Part shown: piece after piece, positions 16,924 through 26,829 of the stretch | How positions within the stretch are numbered: position 1 is the first letter of the stretch | Layout: each line of letters starts with the position of its first letter | DNA from: Nocardia paucivorans NBRC 100373 | GTDB taxonomy: Bacteria > Actinomycetota > Actinomycetes > Mycobacteriales > Mycobacteriaceae | Direction of reading: 5' to 3' | NCBI RefSeq assembly: GCF_000308675.1 | Contig: NZ_BAGE01000044.1 | Coordinates: 1 to 64,000 of the forward strand | Length of the DNA stretch: 64,000 bases | The notes under the pieces: model-generated | Database searches by the model: none | The model's input: the letters and a program-made list of their open reading frames with translations, nothing else | Told to the model about the DNA's origin: nothing | Translations under genes and position numbers: made by a program

Positions 16924-18417
16924 GTGCGCAAGATGTACGCGGGGGCCCGACTTCGGCGGCTCCGTGAGGAACGCCGGATGACCCAGGCCGCACTGGCCAA
17001 ATCGCTGGACCTGTCGCCCAGCTACCTCAACCAGCTCGAGCGCGACCAGCGTCCGCTCACCATTCCCGTACTCCTCAAACTGAACTCCACCTTCGATCTG
17101 GACGGGGACTTCTTCACCGCGGATGCCAATGCGCGACTGATCTCGGAGTTGCACGAGGTCCTGATGGATGCGGCCGGCGGTGCCGGCGCACCGGCCGCGC
17201 AGATCGAGGAACTGGCAACCCGGCAACCGGAGATCGCCAAACTGGTCGTCGCCATGCACCGGCGGCTCCGGGCGGCCACCGACCAACTCGATCTCCTCTC
17301 GGCCCGGGCCACCGCGACCGACGGTGTATCGACCCCGGCCATGCCATACGAGGACGTCCGCGATTTCTTCTACGACCATCACAACCACATCGACTCGCTC
17401 GACCTGGCCGCCGAGCGACTGTTCGACGAATGCGGACTCACCATCGGCTCCCTGGACCGCCAACTCGCCCGAGTCGCCGAGGAACGCGCCGGAGTGAAGG
17501 TATTGGTCCGCGGCGACGGAGCCGATACGTCCATCCCGAAACGCCACTACGACCCGGCCGCCCGCACCCTCGTCCTGGCCCGGCGACTACGGCCGGGCCA
17601 GCGCGCTTTCCAGATCGCCGCCACTCTGGCCTTCCTGCTGTACGGCACCGAACTCGACGAGGTGCTGAACGAAACCCCTTCGCTGACCGGCGAATCCCGC
17701 GCCCTCGCCCGCGTCGCGCTGGCCAATTACTTCGCGGCGGCGCTGATACTGCCCTACGGTCGCTTCCTGCGCTCGGCCGAGGAATTGCGCTACGACATCG
17801 ACCTGCTCGGATTACGTTTCGAGGTCGGATTCGAAACCGTCTGCCACCGGTTGACCACGCTGCAGCGCCAAGGACAGCGCGGGGTGCCGTTCTTCCTCGT
17901 CCGCACCGACCGAGCGGGCAATATCTCCAAACGCCAGTCCGCCGCCGCGTTCCATTTCTCCCGGGTCGGCGGCAGCTGCCCGCTGTGGGTGGTGCACGAA
18001 ACCTTCGCACATCCGGGTCGGACCCTCACCCAGATCGCGGAACTACCGGACGGCCGCCGCTATTTCTGGGTGGCACGCACCATTACGCCCGCCCCTCAGG
18101 CATTCGACACCGCGACCCACCGTTTCGCGATCGGCCTCGGCTGCGATATCGAGTACGCCGACCGGCTGGTCTATGCCCGGGGCGTACCACTCGCCGATCC
18201 GGCCGCCGCGGTCCCGATCGGGGCCGGCTGCAAGGTCTGTGACCGACCGGCCTGCCCACAGCGGGCCTTCCCACAGATCGGCACCCCGCTGGCGGTTTCG
18301 GAACACACCTCCATGGACCTGCCCTATCCCCGGGTGATCCGCACCAACGGCCAACCCGCCGCAGACCCGCCCACCGAGCAGCAGCGCCCCGGATCGCTCA
18401 CCCGCCGCCGCCCCTGA
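16924..18417 (+). CDS. PrpR/RamB-family transcriptional regulator (HTH + ScfRs C-terminal domain)
   Basis: The 497-residue protein has an N-terminal Cro/CI-type helix-turn-helix (about 8-60, RLRRLREERRMTQAALAKSL...YLNQLE). A middle region sits where IrrE-like domains lie in this family, but no HExxH is present. The C-terminal short-chain fatty acyl regulator domain ends in a Cys cluster GCKVCDRPAC (Cys 436, 439, 444), with further Cys at 352 and 407. Mycobacterial relatives control the methylcitrate and glyoxylate routes (PrpR, RamB), and PrpR binds an Fe-S cluster. Which pathway this one controls is not clear; pyc and recG are its neighbours. I chose GTG 16924 over ATG 16933 because it gives the family N-terminus (M/V-R-K). 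It ends four bases from the stop of recG. Confidence 0.85.
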   Translation: MRKMYAGARLRRLREERRMTQAALAKSLDLSPSYLNQLERDQRPLTIPVLLKLNSTFDLDGDFFTADANARLISELHEVLMDAAGGAGAPAAQIEELATRQPEIAKLVVAMHRRLRAATDQLDLLSARATATDGVSTPAMPYEDVRDFFYDHHNHIDSLDLAAERLFDECGLTIGSLDRQLARVAEERAGVKVLVRGDGADTSIPKRHYDPAARTLVLARRLRPGQRAFQIAATLAFLLYGTELDEVLNETPSLTGESRALARVALANYFAAALILPYGRFLRSAEELRYDIDLLGLRFEVGFETVCHRLTTLQRQGQRGVPFFLVRTDRAGNISKRQSAAAFHFSRVGGSCPLWVVHETFAHPGRTLTQIAELPDGRRYFWVARTITPAPQAFDTATHRFAIGLGCDIEYADRLVYARGVPLADPAAAVPIGAGCKVCDRPACPQRAFPQIGTPLAVSEHTSMDLPYPRVIRTNGQPAADPPTEQQRPGSLTRRRP

Positions 18418-18420
18418 AGA

Positions 18421-20688
18421 TCAGGATTTGGCCAGATACTCGAGCCGCTCGGCATCGACCGCGGCGTGCATCATGGCCGCCAGTCCCGGATGTCGCACCA
18501 ACCCCGGATCCTCGTCGACCACGCGCCGCGCGAGATCCCGGGCAGTGGTGATGACCTCCAGATCGTCCAACAGCGACAGCAGTCGTAGCGAGCGCGTGGT
18601 ACCCGACTGGGCTGCGCCCAGCACATCGCCCTCGCGACGCTGCCGCAGATCCAGCACCGCCAATTCGAATCCGTCGGTGGTGCCCGCCACCGCCTCCAGC
18701 CGCACCATGGCCGAACTCCCCGGCCCCGCATCGGTGATCAGCAGACACAGACCCGGGTGTCGACCACGTCCGACCCGGCCCCGCAGCTGGTGCAGCTGGC
18801 TCACCCCGAACCGGTCGGCGTCCATGATCACCATGACCGTCGCATTGGGCACATCGACGCCGACCTCGATCACCGTGGTACATACCAGCACGTCGATCCG
18901 GCCCTCGGTGAAGGCACGCATCACCGTGTCCTTCTCATCCGCCGGTAGCCGTCCGTGCAGCAGACCGACCCGCAGTTCGGACAGCGGTCCGGTGCGCAGC
19001 TTGTCGTACACCTCCACCACGGCCTGCGTGGTAGGGGGTTCCTTACCGTTCGCGCCCGCCCGTCGGGACCTGCCGGTGCCCGAACCGTCCTCGTCGTCGC
19101 CGATCCGCGAGCACACCACATACGCCTGACGTCCCTCCCGCACCTCCTCGGTGATCCGTTCCCAAGCGCGATCCACCCAGTTCGGATGCAGCCGTCGGGG
19201 CACGACCCGCGAGGTGATGGGGGACCGCCCGCGCGGCAGCTGGGTGAGGGTGGAGGTCTCCAGATCCCCCAGGGTGGTCATGGCGATGGTGCGCGGAATC
19301 GGGGTGGCCGTCATCACCAGCAGATGCGGGCTCACCCCGGCTTTCGCCTTGGCCCGCAGGGCATCTCGCTGTTCCACACCGAACCGGTGCTGTTCGTCGA
19401 CCACCACCATGCCCAGATCGAAGAATTCCACCGCGTCCTGGATCAGGGCGTGGGTGCCGATCACGATACCGGCATCGCCGTTCACGGCGGCCAACAGCGC
19501 GGCCCGTTTCGCCGCGGCGGGCATGGAACCGGTCACCAGCACCACCCGCGTCGCTTCCTCGGCGGCGCCCAGCTCCCCCGCCGTGCCGAGATCACCCAGC
19601 ATCGAGCGCAGCGACCGATAGTGCTGGGCGGCAAGCACTTCGGTGGGCGCCAGCAGCGCGCACTGCTGGCCGGCGTCGACCACCTGGAGCATGGCGTGCA
19701 ACGCGACGATGGTCTTACCCGAGCCCACCTCGCCCTGGAGCAGTCGGTGCATGGGCCGACTCCGGGACAGATCCGCGGCGATCTCCGCGATCACCTGCCG
19801 CTGCCCCTCGGTGAGTTCGAACGGCAGCCGTTTGCCGAAGGCGGCGGCGATACCGTCGGAACGTGGCGGGCACGGCCGGGCGGTGCGGGTGGCGACCTCG
19901 TGTCGCCGATCGGCCAACACCAGTTGCAGGGCCAGGGCCTCGTCGAAACGCAGCCGGGCCCGCGCGGACTCGATATCGGATTTACGTTCCGGCAGATGGA
20001 TCAACCGCAGAGCGTCGACGACGGGCAGCAGGCCCTGATCGTCCCGAATCCGTTGCGGCAGTGGGTCCTCGATCGGGTCGAGCTGGTCGAGCACCTGCCG
20101 CACACAGGCCAGGATCTCCCAACTCTGCACCTTGGCGGTGGCCGGATAGACCGGGATGAACTCCCGCTCGAAAAACGACATGTCCACACCGTCGGCGCCT
20201 TTGGCGCTCTGCGCCAGCCCGCGCAGATCCCCACCGCCGCGTACGGTGGTGAGGGCGAGTTCGTCGTCGCCGGTCTCGGGCAGGATCAGGTATCCGGGGT
20301 GGCTCAGATTCCACTGGCCGGGTCGCCAGTAGTTCACCGTGCCCGACATCATGGCCCGCACCCCTTGGCGGATCGCGTATTTCACTTTGTCGCCGTTGAA
20401 GAACGTCACATCGACACCGCGACCGGAACCGGTGTCGAGCACAACCTTGAGCAGCGACCCCCGCCGCTGCCGCATCGGCCGCAGCTCCGCCTTGGTGACT
20501 CGCCCGATCACCGTGATATGCGAACCGTCCTCGGGGGCCTCCTCGGTGAGGGGTTGCCCCTGGGTGGCATAACGCAGCGGATAGTGCCGCAACAAATCCT
20601 CGACGGTGCGCATATCGAAGGCATCGGCCAACGAGGCGGCGGCCTTCGCGCCGAGCAGATGATCCAGCCGGTCGCTCAGGGTCGCCAT
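18421..20688 (-). CDS. recG: ATP-dependent DNA helicase RecG
   Basis: This superfamily 2 helicase of 755 residues regresses stalled forks and processes branched DNA. The N-terminal wedge/OB domain (about 50-150) precedes the helicase core, with Walker A GEVGSGKT at 319-326, the DEQH box at 431-434 (DEQHRFGVEQR), TATPIPRT, and the C-terminal QLRGRVGRG. An Arg/Gly-rich insertion between the helicase lobes (GTGRSRRAGANGKEPPT) looks like a surface loop. It converges with the PrpR-like gene and lies downstream of the DAK gene, separated by tandem repeats. Confidence 0.97.
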   Translation of the reverse strand: MATLSDRLDHLLGAKAAASLADAFDMRTVEDLLRHYPLRYATQGQPLTEEAPEDGSHITVIGRVTKAELRPMRQRRGSLLKVVLDTGSGRGVDVTFFNGDKVKYAIRQGVRAMMSGTVNYWRPGQWNLSHPGYLILPETGDDELALTTVRGGGDLRGLAQSAKGADGVDMSFFEREFIPVYPATAKVQSWEILACVRQVLDQLDPIEDPLPQRIRDDQGLLPVVDALRLIHLPERKSDIESARARLRFDEALALQLVLADRRHEVATRTARPCPPRSDGIAAAFGKRLPFELTEGQRQVIAEIAADLSRSRPMHRLLQGEVGSGKTIVALHAMLQVVDAGQQCALLAPTEVLAAQHYRSLRSMLGDLGTAGELGAAEEATRVVLVTGSMPAAAKRAALLAAVNGDAGIVIGTHALIQDAVEFFDLGMVVVDEQHRFGVEQRDALRAKAKAGVSPHLLVMTATPIPRTIAMTTLGDLETSTLTQLPRGRSPITSRVVPRRLHPNWVDRAWERITEEVREGRQAYVVCSRIGDDEDGSGTGRSRRAGANGKEPPTTQAVVEVYDKLRTGPLSELRVGLLHGRLPADEKDTVMRAFTEGRIDVLVCTTVIEVGVDVPNATVMVIMDADRFGVSQLHQLRGRVGRGRHPGLCLLITDAGPGSSAMVRLEAVAGTTDGFELAVLDLRQRREGDVLGAAQSGTTRSLRLLSLLDDLEVITTARDLARRVVDEDPGLVRHPGLAAMMHAAVDAERLEYLAKS

Positions 20689-20763
20689 GGCCGCACCCCC
20701 GTCGTCATCCCGCGCCCACTCACCCGACCATCTCGTTCCACGCCTGTCCGCATCCGATCACCC

Positions 20764-20838
20764 GACGCCCATTTACTCGATGCCCATTTACTCGATGCCC
20801 GTTTACTCGATGCCCGTTTACTCGATGCCCGTTTACTC
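20764..20838. repeat. Five 15-bp tandem repeats spanning the stop codon of the DAK gene
   Basis: Five complete units of GAYGCCCRTTTACTC lie head to tail (20764-20838), followed by a degenerate partial unit inside the gene. On the minus strand each unit reads GGGC-ATC-GAG-TAA-AC, repeating the last codons of the DAK gene (Gly-Ile-Glu-stop). Units differ only at two positions. The array therefore adds stop codons in the reading frame and leaves the protein unchanged. Confidence 0.9.
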
Positions 20839-22614
20839 GATGCCTATCTGCACCAGATCACCGTGCTGGCCCCCGGTATACACGGTGACCTCGACACCGG
20901 GGAATTCCGCGCCGATATGTTCCACCAAACCGTCGACGAGCCCGACCGGCGCGACCGCACCCACCAACAGGGTGACCAGTTCACCGCCCAGACCGAGCAT
21001 GCGATCCAGCAGTGTCCGTCCGGCCGCCCGGACATCCCGATCGATCACGACCACATCGTGTCCGACCAATCCCAGTCCGTCTCCGGCCGCGCAGGTACCG
21101 ACCATGGTGAGCGCCCGCCCCTGGGCCACTCGCAGCGAACCCCAACGGGTCGCCGCGGCCGCCTCCGACATGGCGAAGGCGTCGTCCACCGCGATCCGCG
21201 CCCGGTCGTGGACGGCCAGCGCCGCCAACCCCTGCACCATGCAGGCGCTCGGCAGCAACAACACATCCCGACGCGCGTGCCGGGCCGCGACACCGACCGC
21301 GACCAATTCCTGCGCGGGCAGCGCTCCGTTGGGCAGTACCAACACCTCCCGGTGCGGCATCCGACGGATCGCCGTCAGCAGCGTCCCGGTATCCACCGGA
21401 CCGTCACCGCCCACCACCACCGCGCCCGCCGCCTCGAACAGAGCGACGGCGCCCGCCCCCGACGCCACGGCGAGCACCCCCCGGTCGTGCTCGGCGCCAA
21501 CGACCCGCGACGACCCGGGGACCGGGCCGACTCCGGCGCGCGCAGAACTCGCACGCTCCCCTCCCGAGCACACGCCGCCGTTTCCCGCCGATCGGCCGGC
21601 GTATTCGGCGCGCCGGTGCGGCTCGACGGTGAAACTCTCGATCCGGATCTCATGCAGCGCACCCGCCGCCAATCCGGCCTCCACCGCCGCGCCGGCGTCC
21701 GTGCAGTGCACATGCGCCGACCAGGCACGGTCGCCGTCACCGACGACGACCACCGAATCGCCCAGTTCTCCTAGTCTGCTCCGCAACGCCGCCACCCGGC
21801 GTTCATCGGTCTCGGTGAGCCGGTACATCACCTCGTACCCGATCGACGGACGACGCTCACCTACGGCGGCACCCCCGGGCTCGGCGCGCCGGTACTCCGG
21901 TCGGGCAGGTGCTCGGCCCGTGGTGAGGGCAACCGCGCTGTCCAGCAGCACCAGCAAACCGCGGGCACCCGCGTCGACGACACCCGCCTCGGCCAATACC
22001 CCGAGTTGTGTGGGCGTATCCTCCAATGCCCGCGCTGCGGCCTCCGCCGCCGCTGCCACGACCGCGGTCAGTTCGGGGTCGGCGCAGTCGACGGCCGCGC
22101 GTCCGGCCCGTTCCAACACGGTCAGCACGGTCCCCTCGACCGGCGTACTGAGTCCGGCACGCACCAGGGCGGCCGCACGCATCAGCGCCGTCCGGTACGT
22201 CACCCCGGTCAGCGGGCCCGCCTCGGCCGCTTCGGCGATACCCCGCAACACCTGGGACAGGATGATTCCCGAGTTCCCGCGTGCTCCCGCCGTCGCGCCC
22301 CGTGCCATGGCCATCGCCACCGGATGGGCCGGCACCCGCGCGATATGCCCGCCGCCCGATGTCACCGCGTCATCGTCGGGATCGTCGGGCACGACCGACT
22401 CGGCGGCGGATACGGCGGCGCGCATGGTGGCCAGTAGATTGGTCCCGGTGTCCCCGTCCGGGATCGGGAAGACATTGAGCGCGTCGATCTCCGCACGTCG
22501 ATCCTCGAGCCCGGCCAGACAGATCCGTCCCCAACGCAGCAACGCCGCACCGTCGAGCGCTTCGCGATCGAGGACTTCGGGACCGCTCACCTGCCGGGAT
22601 TCGGGCAACGCCAC
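20833..22614 (-). CDS. DAK2-domain protein, FakA-like fatty acid/dihydroxyacetone kinase subunit
   Basis: The 593-residue protein has an N-terminal DAK2/DhaL domain (about 20-240) with the ATP-site signatures [18 protein letters not shown] and [16 protein letters not shown], and [14 protein letters not shown] linker and a C-terminal domain follow, as in FakA (YloV), which phosphorylates fatty acids carried by FakB; no FakB gene is nearby. The middle (about 250-370) is low-complexity. The stop codon lies inside a 15-bp tandem array. It lies directly upstream of recG on the same strand, the order common in actinobacteria. Confidence 0.9.
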   Translation of the reverse strand: MALPESRQVSGPEVLDREALDGAALLRWGRICLAGLEDRRAEIDALNVFPIPDGDTGTNLLATMRAAVSAAESVVPDDPDDDAVTSGGGHIARVPAHPVAMAMARGATAGARGNSGIILSQVLRGIAEAAEAGPLTGVTYRTALMRAAALVRAGLSTPVEGTVLTVLERAGRAAVDCADPELTAVVAAAAEAAARALEDTPTQLGVLAEAGVVDAGARGLLVLLDSAVALTTGRAPARPEYRRAEPGGAAVGERRPSIGYEVMYRLTETDERRVAALRSRLGELGDSVVVVGDGDRAWSAHVHCTDAGAAVEAGLAAGALHEIRIESFTVEPHRRAEYAGRSAGNGGVCSGGERASSARAGVGPVPGSSRVVGAEHDRGVLAVASGAGAVALFEAAGAVVVGGDGPVDTGTLLTAIRRMPHREVLVLPNGALPAQELVAVGVAARHARRDVLLLPSACMVQGLAALAVHDRARIAVDDAFAMSEAAAATRWGSLRVAQGRALTMVGTCAAGDGLGLVGHDVVVIDRDVRAAGRTLLDRMLGLGGELVTLLVGAVAPVGLVDGLVEHIGAEFPGVEVTVYTGGQHGDLVQIGIE

Positions 22615-22732
22615 CTCGTTCCTGTCGTCGGGTCGGTGCCCGCCAGGTTAGTCGGCAACGCTCGCGCCGCCGCCGTCACCCGAGGACCTGCCCGATCGCC
22701 GGATGCGTCCGGCAGGGTGAGCAAACCCCGGT

Positions 22733-22763
22733 TTGGTGGATCGACGCGCGGGCGGATACTCTT
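22733..22763 (+). promoter_or_regulatory. Candidate promoter of rpmB
   Basis: TTGGTG (22733-22738) and GATACT/TACTCT (22755-22763) are spaced 16-19 bases apart, as for a housekeeping sigma promoter, about 130 bases before the rpmB ATG. Base matches are moderate. The rest of the 281-base gap between the divergent DAK gene and rpmB shows nothing else. Confidence 0.35.
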
Positions 22764-22895
22764 GCAGGGTTGCCTCGCGTGGCCGTCGCCGGCCTGCGCT
22801 GGCCGACCGAGTCGGCAGGCATGAAGACATATGATCTCGGACCGGCTGTCACGCCACAGCAGGTCCCCCTCGAGGACATGAAGGAGTTCGCGACT

Positions 22896-23087
22896 ATGGC
22901 TGCCGTCTGCGACGTCTGCGCCAAGGGCCCCGGCTTCGGGAAGTCGGTCTCGCACTCGCACCGACGCACCAACCGTCGTTGGAACCCGAACATCCAGACC
23001 GTGCGCGCGCAGGTCTCCCCGGGCAACACCCGCCGGATGAATGTGTGCACCTCCTGCCTGAAGGCGGGCAAGGTCGTTCGCGGCTGA
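22896..23087 (+). CDS. rpmB: 50S ribosomal protein L28
   Basis: This 63-residue L28 starts [24 protein letters not shown] and carries two Cys pairs (CDVC and CTSC), the zinc-binding form. AAGGAG precedes the ATG at 22896 with nine-base spacing. Upstream in-frame ATGs would add a tail not seen in L28. It is a single gene, divergent from the DAK/recG pair. Confidence 0.95.
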   Translation: MAAVCDVCAKGPGFGKSVSHSHRRTNRRWNPNIQTVRAQVSPGNTRRMNVCTSCLKAGKVVRG

Positions 23088-23198
23088 ATCGGCCGATACG
23101 CCGGTTCCCCAACGTCGCCCCGGCACCCGTATGGGTGATCCGGGGCTTCGTCGTTCCCGCGCTCACCCCGAGTGGACGCCGATTGCGAAGGGCCGCCG

Positions 23199-23732
23199 AT
23201 GAGTCTTTCGTCCGGGTCCGACGCCCCATGGCGTATCTCCCCCCTCGCCCTCGAACACATCCGTTCGCTGTCCGAATGCCATATCGCCTGTTGGGATGAG
23301 GCATACCGCGATCTGGTTCCCGATCATGTGCTGGACGCGTTCGACGAGGATCGGAACACCGAACAGTGGGAGCGCAGATATCGCGGCGGTCCCGGGCGGA
23401 CCTGGGTCGCGTTACTTGGCGACGTGGTGATCGGATTCGCCGGCACCGGACCGCCCCGCGACGAACCGCCGGTGGCGGAGATCGAACTCGGGGCCATGTA
23501 CATCCGCGCATCCTGGTACGGCACCGGGCTCGCCCATGACCTCATGGGCGTCGCGCTGGACCCGCGTCGGTCGTGTTCGCTGTGGGTCTTCGAACACAAT
23601 CCTCGGGCCAGGGCGTTCTACGCCAAATATGGATTCGTACCGGATGGCACCGCCCGAACCGAACATTTCGCGGGTATCACCGAGATCAGGTTGGTGCGCC
23701 CCGGAATCGAGGCCCCTCGTCCCTCGGGGTGA
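23199..23732 (+). CDS. GNAT-family N-acetyltransferase
   Basis: The 177-residue protein has the GNAT fold. A central strand ends in IELGAMYIRASWYGTGLAHDLM (acetyl-CoA pyrophosphate loop, in a variant of the Q/RxxGxG/A motif), and LWVFEHNPRARAFYAKYGFVPDG is the C-terminal family signature. The acceptor substrate is unknown. The ATG at 23199 has GAAGGG at good spacing; an ATG at 23172 is also possible. The gene is convergent with the hydrolase gene, with seven bases between the stops. Confidence 0.9.
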   Translation: MSLSSGSDAPWRISPLALEHIRSLSECHIACWDEAYRDLVPDHVLDAFDEDRNTEQWERRYRGGPGRTWVALLGDVVIGFAGTGPPRDEPPVAEIELGAMYIRASWYGTGLAHDLMGVALDPRRSCSLWVFEHNPRARAFYAKYGFVPDGTARTEHFAGITEIRLVRPGIEAPRPSG

Positions 23733-23739
23733 CCGCAGG

Positions 23740-24642
23740 TCATTCCCGAATCGGCCCCGCCCCGCCCGCTCGGAGTACGAACTCGGTGACCGCGTCGGTG
23801 AACGCGTCGTTGTCGTCACCGGCCGCGGTATGCGCCGCATCACCGATCTCCACCAGTTCGGCATGCGGTACCAACTTCTGGAACTCCGCGGCCGCCTCGG
23901 CGCTCACCACATCCGACCGCAGACCGCGGACCAGCAGGACCGGGATGCTCAGTGCCCGGGCGGCACGCTCCAGCGTGCGGGTCATCTCCTCGGAGTCCAC
24001 CAATCGGGTCGCATCCACCGTGCGATCGCCGAGCATGTCCGGGTCCCAGTGCCAGTACCACCGGCCGTCGCGGTGCCGCAGATTACGTAGCAGCCCGTCG
24101 GTGCTCTTCGGACGCGGCCGGTGCGGAAGGTACGCGGCCACCGCGTCGGCGGCCTCCTCGACGGTGTCGAAACCGTTGCGATACCTGCCGAGGAAATCGA
24201 GCACCCGGGTAACTCCCTCGGGTTCGGGCCGGGCCACGATATCGACCAGGACCAGCGCGGATATCGCTTCCCCACCCGGGGCGGCAGTGGCCAACAGCCC
24301 GGTGATACCTCCCATGCTGGCCCCCACCACGACGGCGGGACCACCGCCCAGCTGGTCCAGCACCTCGATCAGGTCGGCGACCATGGTCTCGCGGCTGTAA
24401 TCGCGGTCCGGCGCCCACTGGCTGTCACCGTGTCCGCGGGCATCGACGGCGACGGCTCGCAACCCGGCCGCCCCCAGCATCGCACCACTGCGCTTCCACG
24501 AGTACCGGGTCTGCCCACCGCCGTGCAGGAAGACGACGAGCGGGCCGTCGGGAGGACCGTAACGGTCCGCAACGAGCTCGATCCCGCCCAAACCGCGCAG
24601 CCGCAGTCGGACGGGATCGAGCAGATTGTTCGCATTACTCAC
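23740..24642 (-). CDS. Alpha/beta hydrolase
   Basis: The roughly 300-residue protein has the alpha/beta-hydrolase fold: oxyanion HGGGQTRYSW at about 40-49, VDARGHGDS at 67-74, nucleophile elbow GASMGG (Ser 109) and a C-terminal His in GDAAHTA. It resembles haloperoxidase/esterase-type family members, with the substrate unknown. The start is uncertain: a GTG at 24642 or a TTG at 24660, neither with a strong ribosome binding site. Confidence 0.9.
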   Translation of the reverse strand: MSNANNLLDPVRLRLRGLGGIELVADRYGPPDGPLVVFLHGGGQTRYSWKRSGAMLGAAGLRAVAVDARGHGDSQWAPDRDYSRETMVADLIEVLDQLGGGPAVVVGASMGGITGLLATAAPGGEAISALVLVDIVARPEPEGVTRVLDFLGRYRNGFDTVEEAADAVAAYLPHRPRPKSTDGLLRNLRHRDGRWYWHWDPDMLGDRTVDATRLVDSEEMTRTLERAARALSIPVLLVRGLRSDVVSAEAAAEFQKLVPHAELVEIGDAAHTAAGDDNDAFTDAVTEFVLRAGGAGPIRE

Positions 24643-24690
24643 GATCCGAGGATCGCACAATGCCGGCGTTACGCCGTAAAAACGACGGAA

Positions 24691-24954
24691 TCAGCAGTCC
24701 AGCTTCATCCCGCTGAAGGTCCGCTGGAACAGGCAGGCGAACGTACCGGTGACCGACGAAGAAATCGTCGACGAACCGGTGGAGGTGAACTCCTCGCCGA
24801 CCGGATTCGCCTCGGGCTCGGTGATCGGGGTCTGCTCCCGCTCCAGGGCGAGCGGCGCCGCGCTCGCGCTCGCCGCACCGGCGGCCAGGGCGGCGCAGAC
24901 CGCGAACGTGGCGGTGGTACCGCGCAGTGCACCGCGAACGGTGGTGGTGTGCAT
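24691..24954 (-). CDS. Small secreted protein (hypothetical)
   Basis: The 87-residue frame starts MHTTTVRGALRGTTATFAVCAALAAG, a classical signal peptide with a likely cleavage after ASASA near residue 32. The mature part is about 55 residues, Thr/Ser/Glu-rich, with two Cys (FACLF and the final LDC) that could pair. GTGAGGAGC precedes the ATG. I do not recognise a family. It lies between ung and the hydrolase gene on the same strand. Confidence 0.7.
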   Translation of the reverse strand: MHTTTVRGALRGTTATFAVCAALAAGAASASAAPLALEREQTPITEPEANPVGEEFTSTGSSTISSSVTGTFACLFQRTFSGMKLDC

Positions 24955-24989
24955 GTAGGTGCTCCTCACTTCTTTCCTCTCGACGCCTG

Positions 24990-25673
24990 TCAGGGCAGGC
25001 GCCAGTCCACCGGTTCCGCGCCGAGTTCGTCGAGCAGTTCGTTGACTCGGGAGAACGGGCGAGAACCGAAGAATCCCCGGGACGCCGACAACGGCGAGGG
25101 GTGCGGTGACTCTATACAAGGAACCTCGGCACGGGCCAGTGTCGGTTTCAACGAGGCGGCGTCACGGCCCCACAAAATCGCGACCAGCGGAGCATCTCGG
25201 GCCACCAAGGCGTGGATCGCCCGCTCGGTGACCTCTTCCCAACCCTTACCGCGATGCGAGGCCGGTTTCCCCGGCATAACCGTCAACACTCGGTTCAGCA
25301 GCAGCACACCTTGATCCGACCACGGGCTCAAATCGCCACACGACGGTGTCGGGTACCCGAGATCCTTGCTGTATTCGGCGAAGATATTGGCCAGACTCCG
25401 CGGAACAGGCGAAACATCCGGCGCCACCGAGAAGCTCAACCCCATCGGATGCCCCGGGGTGGGATACGGATCCTGACCCACGATCAATACCCGAACCTCG
25501 TCGAACGGACGCTGAAAAGCGCGTAACACGTCCTTCCCGGCCGGTAGATAGCCGCGACCCGCGGCGTTCTCGGCGCGGAGGAAATCACCCATCTGCGCAA
25601 TTCGATCGGCCACGGGTTCCAGTGCCCGCGCCCAGCCCGGATCCACGATTTCCGACAGTGGTTTCGTGCCCAT
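24990..25673 (-). CDS. ung: Uracil-DNA glycosylase
   Basis: This family 1 UDG of 227 residues excises uracil from DNA. The water-activating loop [17 protein letters not shown] (about 66-82) and the minor-groove loop [21 protein letters not shown] near the C-terminus are complete. ATG at 25673. It follows thiL with 11 bases between, matching the ung-thiL order of mycobacteria. Confidence 0.97.
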   Translation of the reverse strand: MGTKPLSEIVDPGWARALEPVADRIAQMGDFLRAENAAGRGYLPAGKDVLRAFQRPFDEVRVLIVGQDPYPTPGHPMGLSFSVAPDVSPVPRSLANIFAEYSKDLGYPTPSCGDLSPWSDQGVLLLNRVLTVMPGKPASHRGKGWEEVTERAIHALVARDAPLVAILWGRDAASLKPTLARAEVPCIESPHPSPLSASRGFFGSRPFSRVNELLDELGAEPVDWRLP

Positions 25674-25684
25674 GACCGCACAAC

Positions 25685-26659
25685 CTATCGCGATTCACCG
25701 ACATCCGCCGAGTCCGCCCCGGAGAACGATTCCCACCCACCACAGCCCGACCACCGACCGCCGTCGACGGTAACCCCGTGACCGGCCGAGACGCCGCCGA
25801 TGGGGGTCCATCCCGCCGGTATCGGCGCCCCCGGCGGCCATACCCCGACGAAGGCATGATCCTCACCGCCGGTCAGAATCCATTGCAGCGCATCGACTTC
25901 CAATGCCGCCGCCCAGTCGTCGAGTTCCGTGTCGCGCAGCGCGGCGGAATCGATATCGATGGCCACCCCCGATGCCGCGGCGATATGGCCGAGATCGGCG
26001 AGCAGACCGTCGGAGACATCGGTGAGCGCATCCGGTGCGGCACCCGCGGCCAGGGCCGCATGCACCGCCGCGTAGGGCGGCCGAGGAACCCGATGGACGG
26101 CAACGGCACCGGCCCACTCCGGTTCGTCCGCCCGACCCGCGGTCAGTACCGCGAGTCCGGCCGCCGACCGACCGAGGCGCCCGGCAACCGCGACGGTACC
26201 GCCCGCCCGGGCCCCCGACCGGGTGACAGGTTCGACGCCGATCGGATCGCCGAAGGCGGTCACCGAGATCACCACCTGCGGGCTGCGCACCAGATCACCA
26301 CCGGCGATCGATCCGCCGGCCCGACCGGCCTCGTCCCAGAGCCCGTCGGCCAACTCTTCCGCGAACGCGACGGGCGTCTCGGCCGGACAACCCAATGCCA
26401 CCACATAACCGGTCGGCACCGCGCCCATGGCGTAGACATCGGCCGCGTTCTGGGCAATGGCCTTGCGGCCGATATCGCGCGGACTCGACCAGTCCAACCG
26501 GAAATGCCGGTCCTGCACCAGCATGTCCGTGGTCACCACATACCGTCCCCGACCGGCCAGCACGGCCGCGTCGTCACCCGGACCCAGCACCACGCCCGGC
26601 CCCTGCACCCGGCCCCCGGTGATGCGCTCGATCAACGCGAACTCACCGAGTTCACGCAC
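25685..26659 (-). CDS. thiL: Thiamine-monophosphate kinase
   Basis: This enzyme phosphorylates thiamine phosphate to thiamine diphosphate. It has the PurM/ThiL fold with [45 protein letters not shown] and [15 protein letters not shown] all in place. With the GTG at 26659 the protein has 324 residues, the family length. No good ribosome binding site marks this start and the frame stays open to 26863, so the N-terminus is uncertain by up to about 60 residues. It is divergent from the DUF3515 gene. I see no TPP riboswitch in front of it. Confidence 0.93.
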   Translation of the reverse strand: MRELGEFALIERITGGRVQGPGVVLGPGDDAAVLAGRGRYVVTTDMLVQDRHFRLDWSSPRDIGRKAIAQNAADVYAMGAVPTGYVVALGCPAETPVAFAEELADGLWDEAGRAGGSIAGGDLVRSPQVVISVTAFGDPIGVEPVTRSGARAGGTVAVAGRLGRSAAGLAVLTAGRADEPEWAGAVAVHRVPRPPYAAVHAALAAGAAPDALTDVSDGLLADLGHIAAASGVAIDIDSAALRDTELDDWAAALEVDALQWILTGGEDHAFVGVWPPGAPIPAGWTPIGGVSAGHGVTVDGGRWSGCGGWESFSGADSADVGESR

Positions 26660-26829
26660 CGTCGTCGGTTGTGTCCCGATACCGATTTCCAGCCCTTTCC
26701 GACCCGATCCGCTCCATGTCCGCCCGGTGAGGTGTCCGCTCGACCGGAACCGTCCCGACGGTACCCTGTGCCCGAGTGACCAGGCATTTGCGCCCACGAG
26801 AACCAACCACGCAGGAAGGATCGTCGACG

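Noticed and set aside
16420..17547. A 375-codon minus-strand frame through the PrpR-like gene and its promoter
   Set aside because: It overlaps the helix-turn-helix coding region in antisense. The shorter frame at 16517-16657 with its own SD is the only part I kept, and that is in a different reading frame.
20764..20838. A CRISPR-like short repeat array
   Set aside because: The 15-bp units have no spacers and lie head to tail, so this is a tandem repeat, not a CRISPR array.
18955..21774. A 939-codon open frame on the plus strand through recG and the DAK gene
   Set aside because: It is antisense to two genes with complete conserved motifs, and its composition (His/Arg/Gly/Pro) is the typical shadow of GC-rich third positions.
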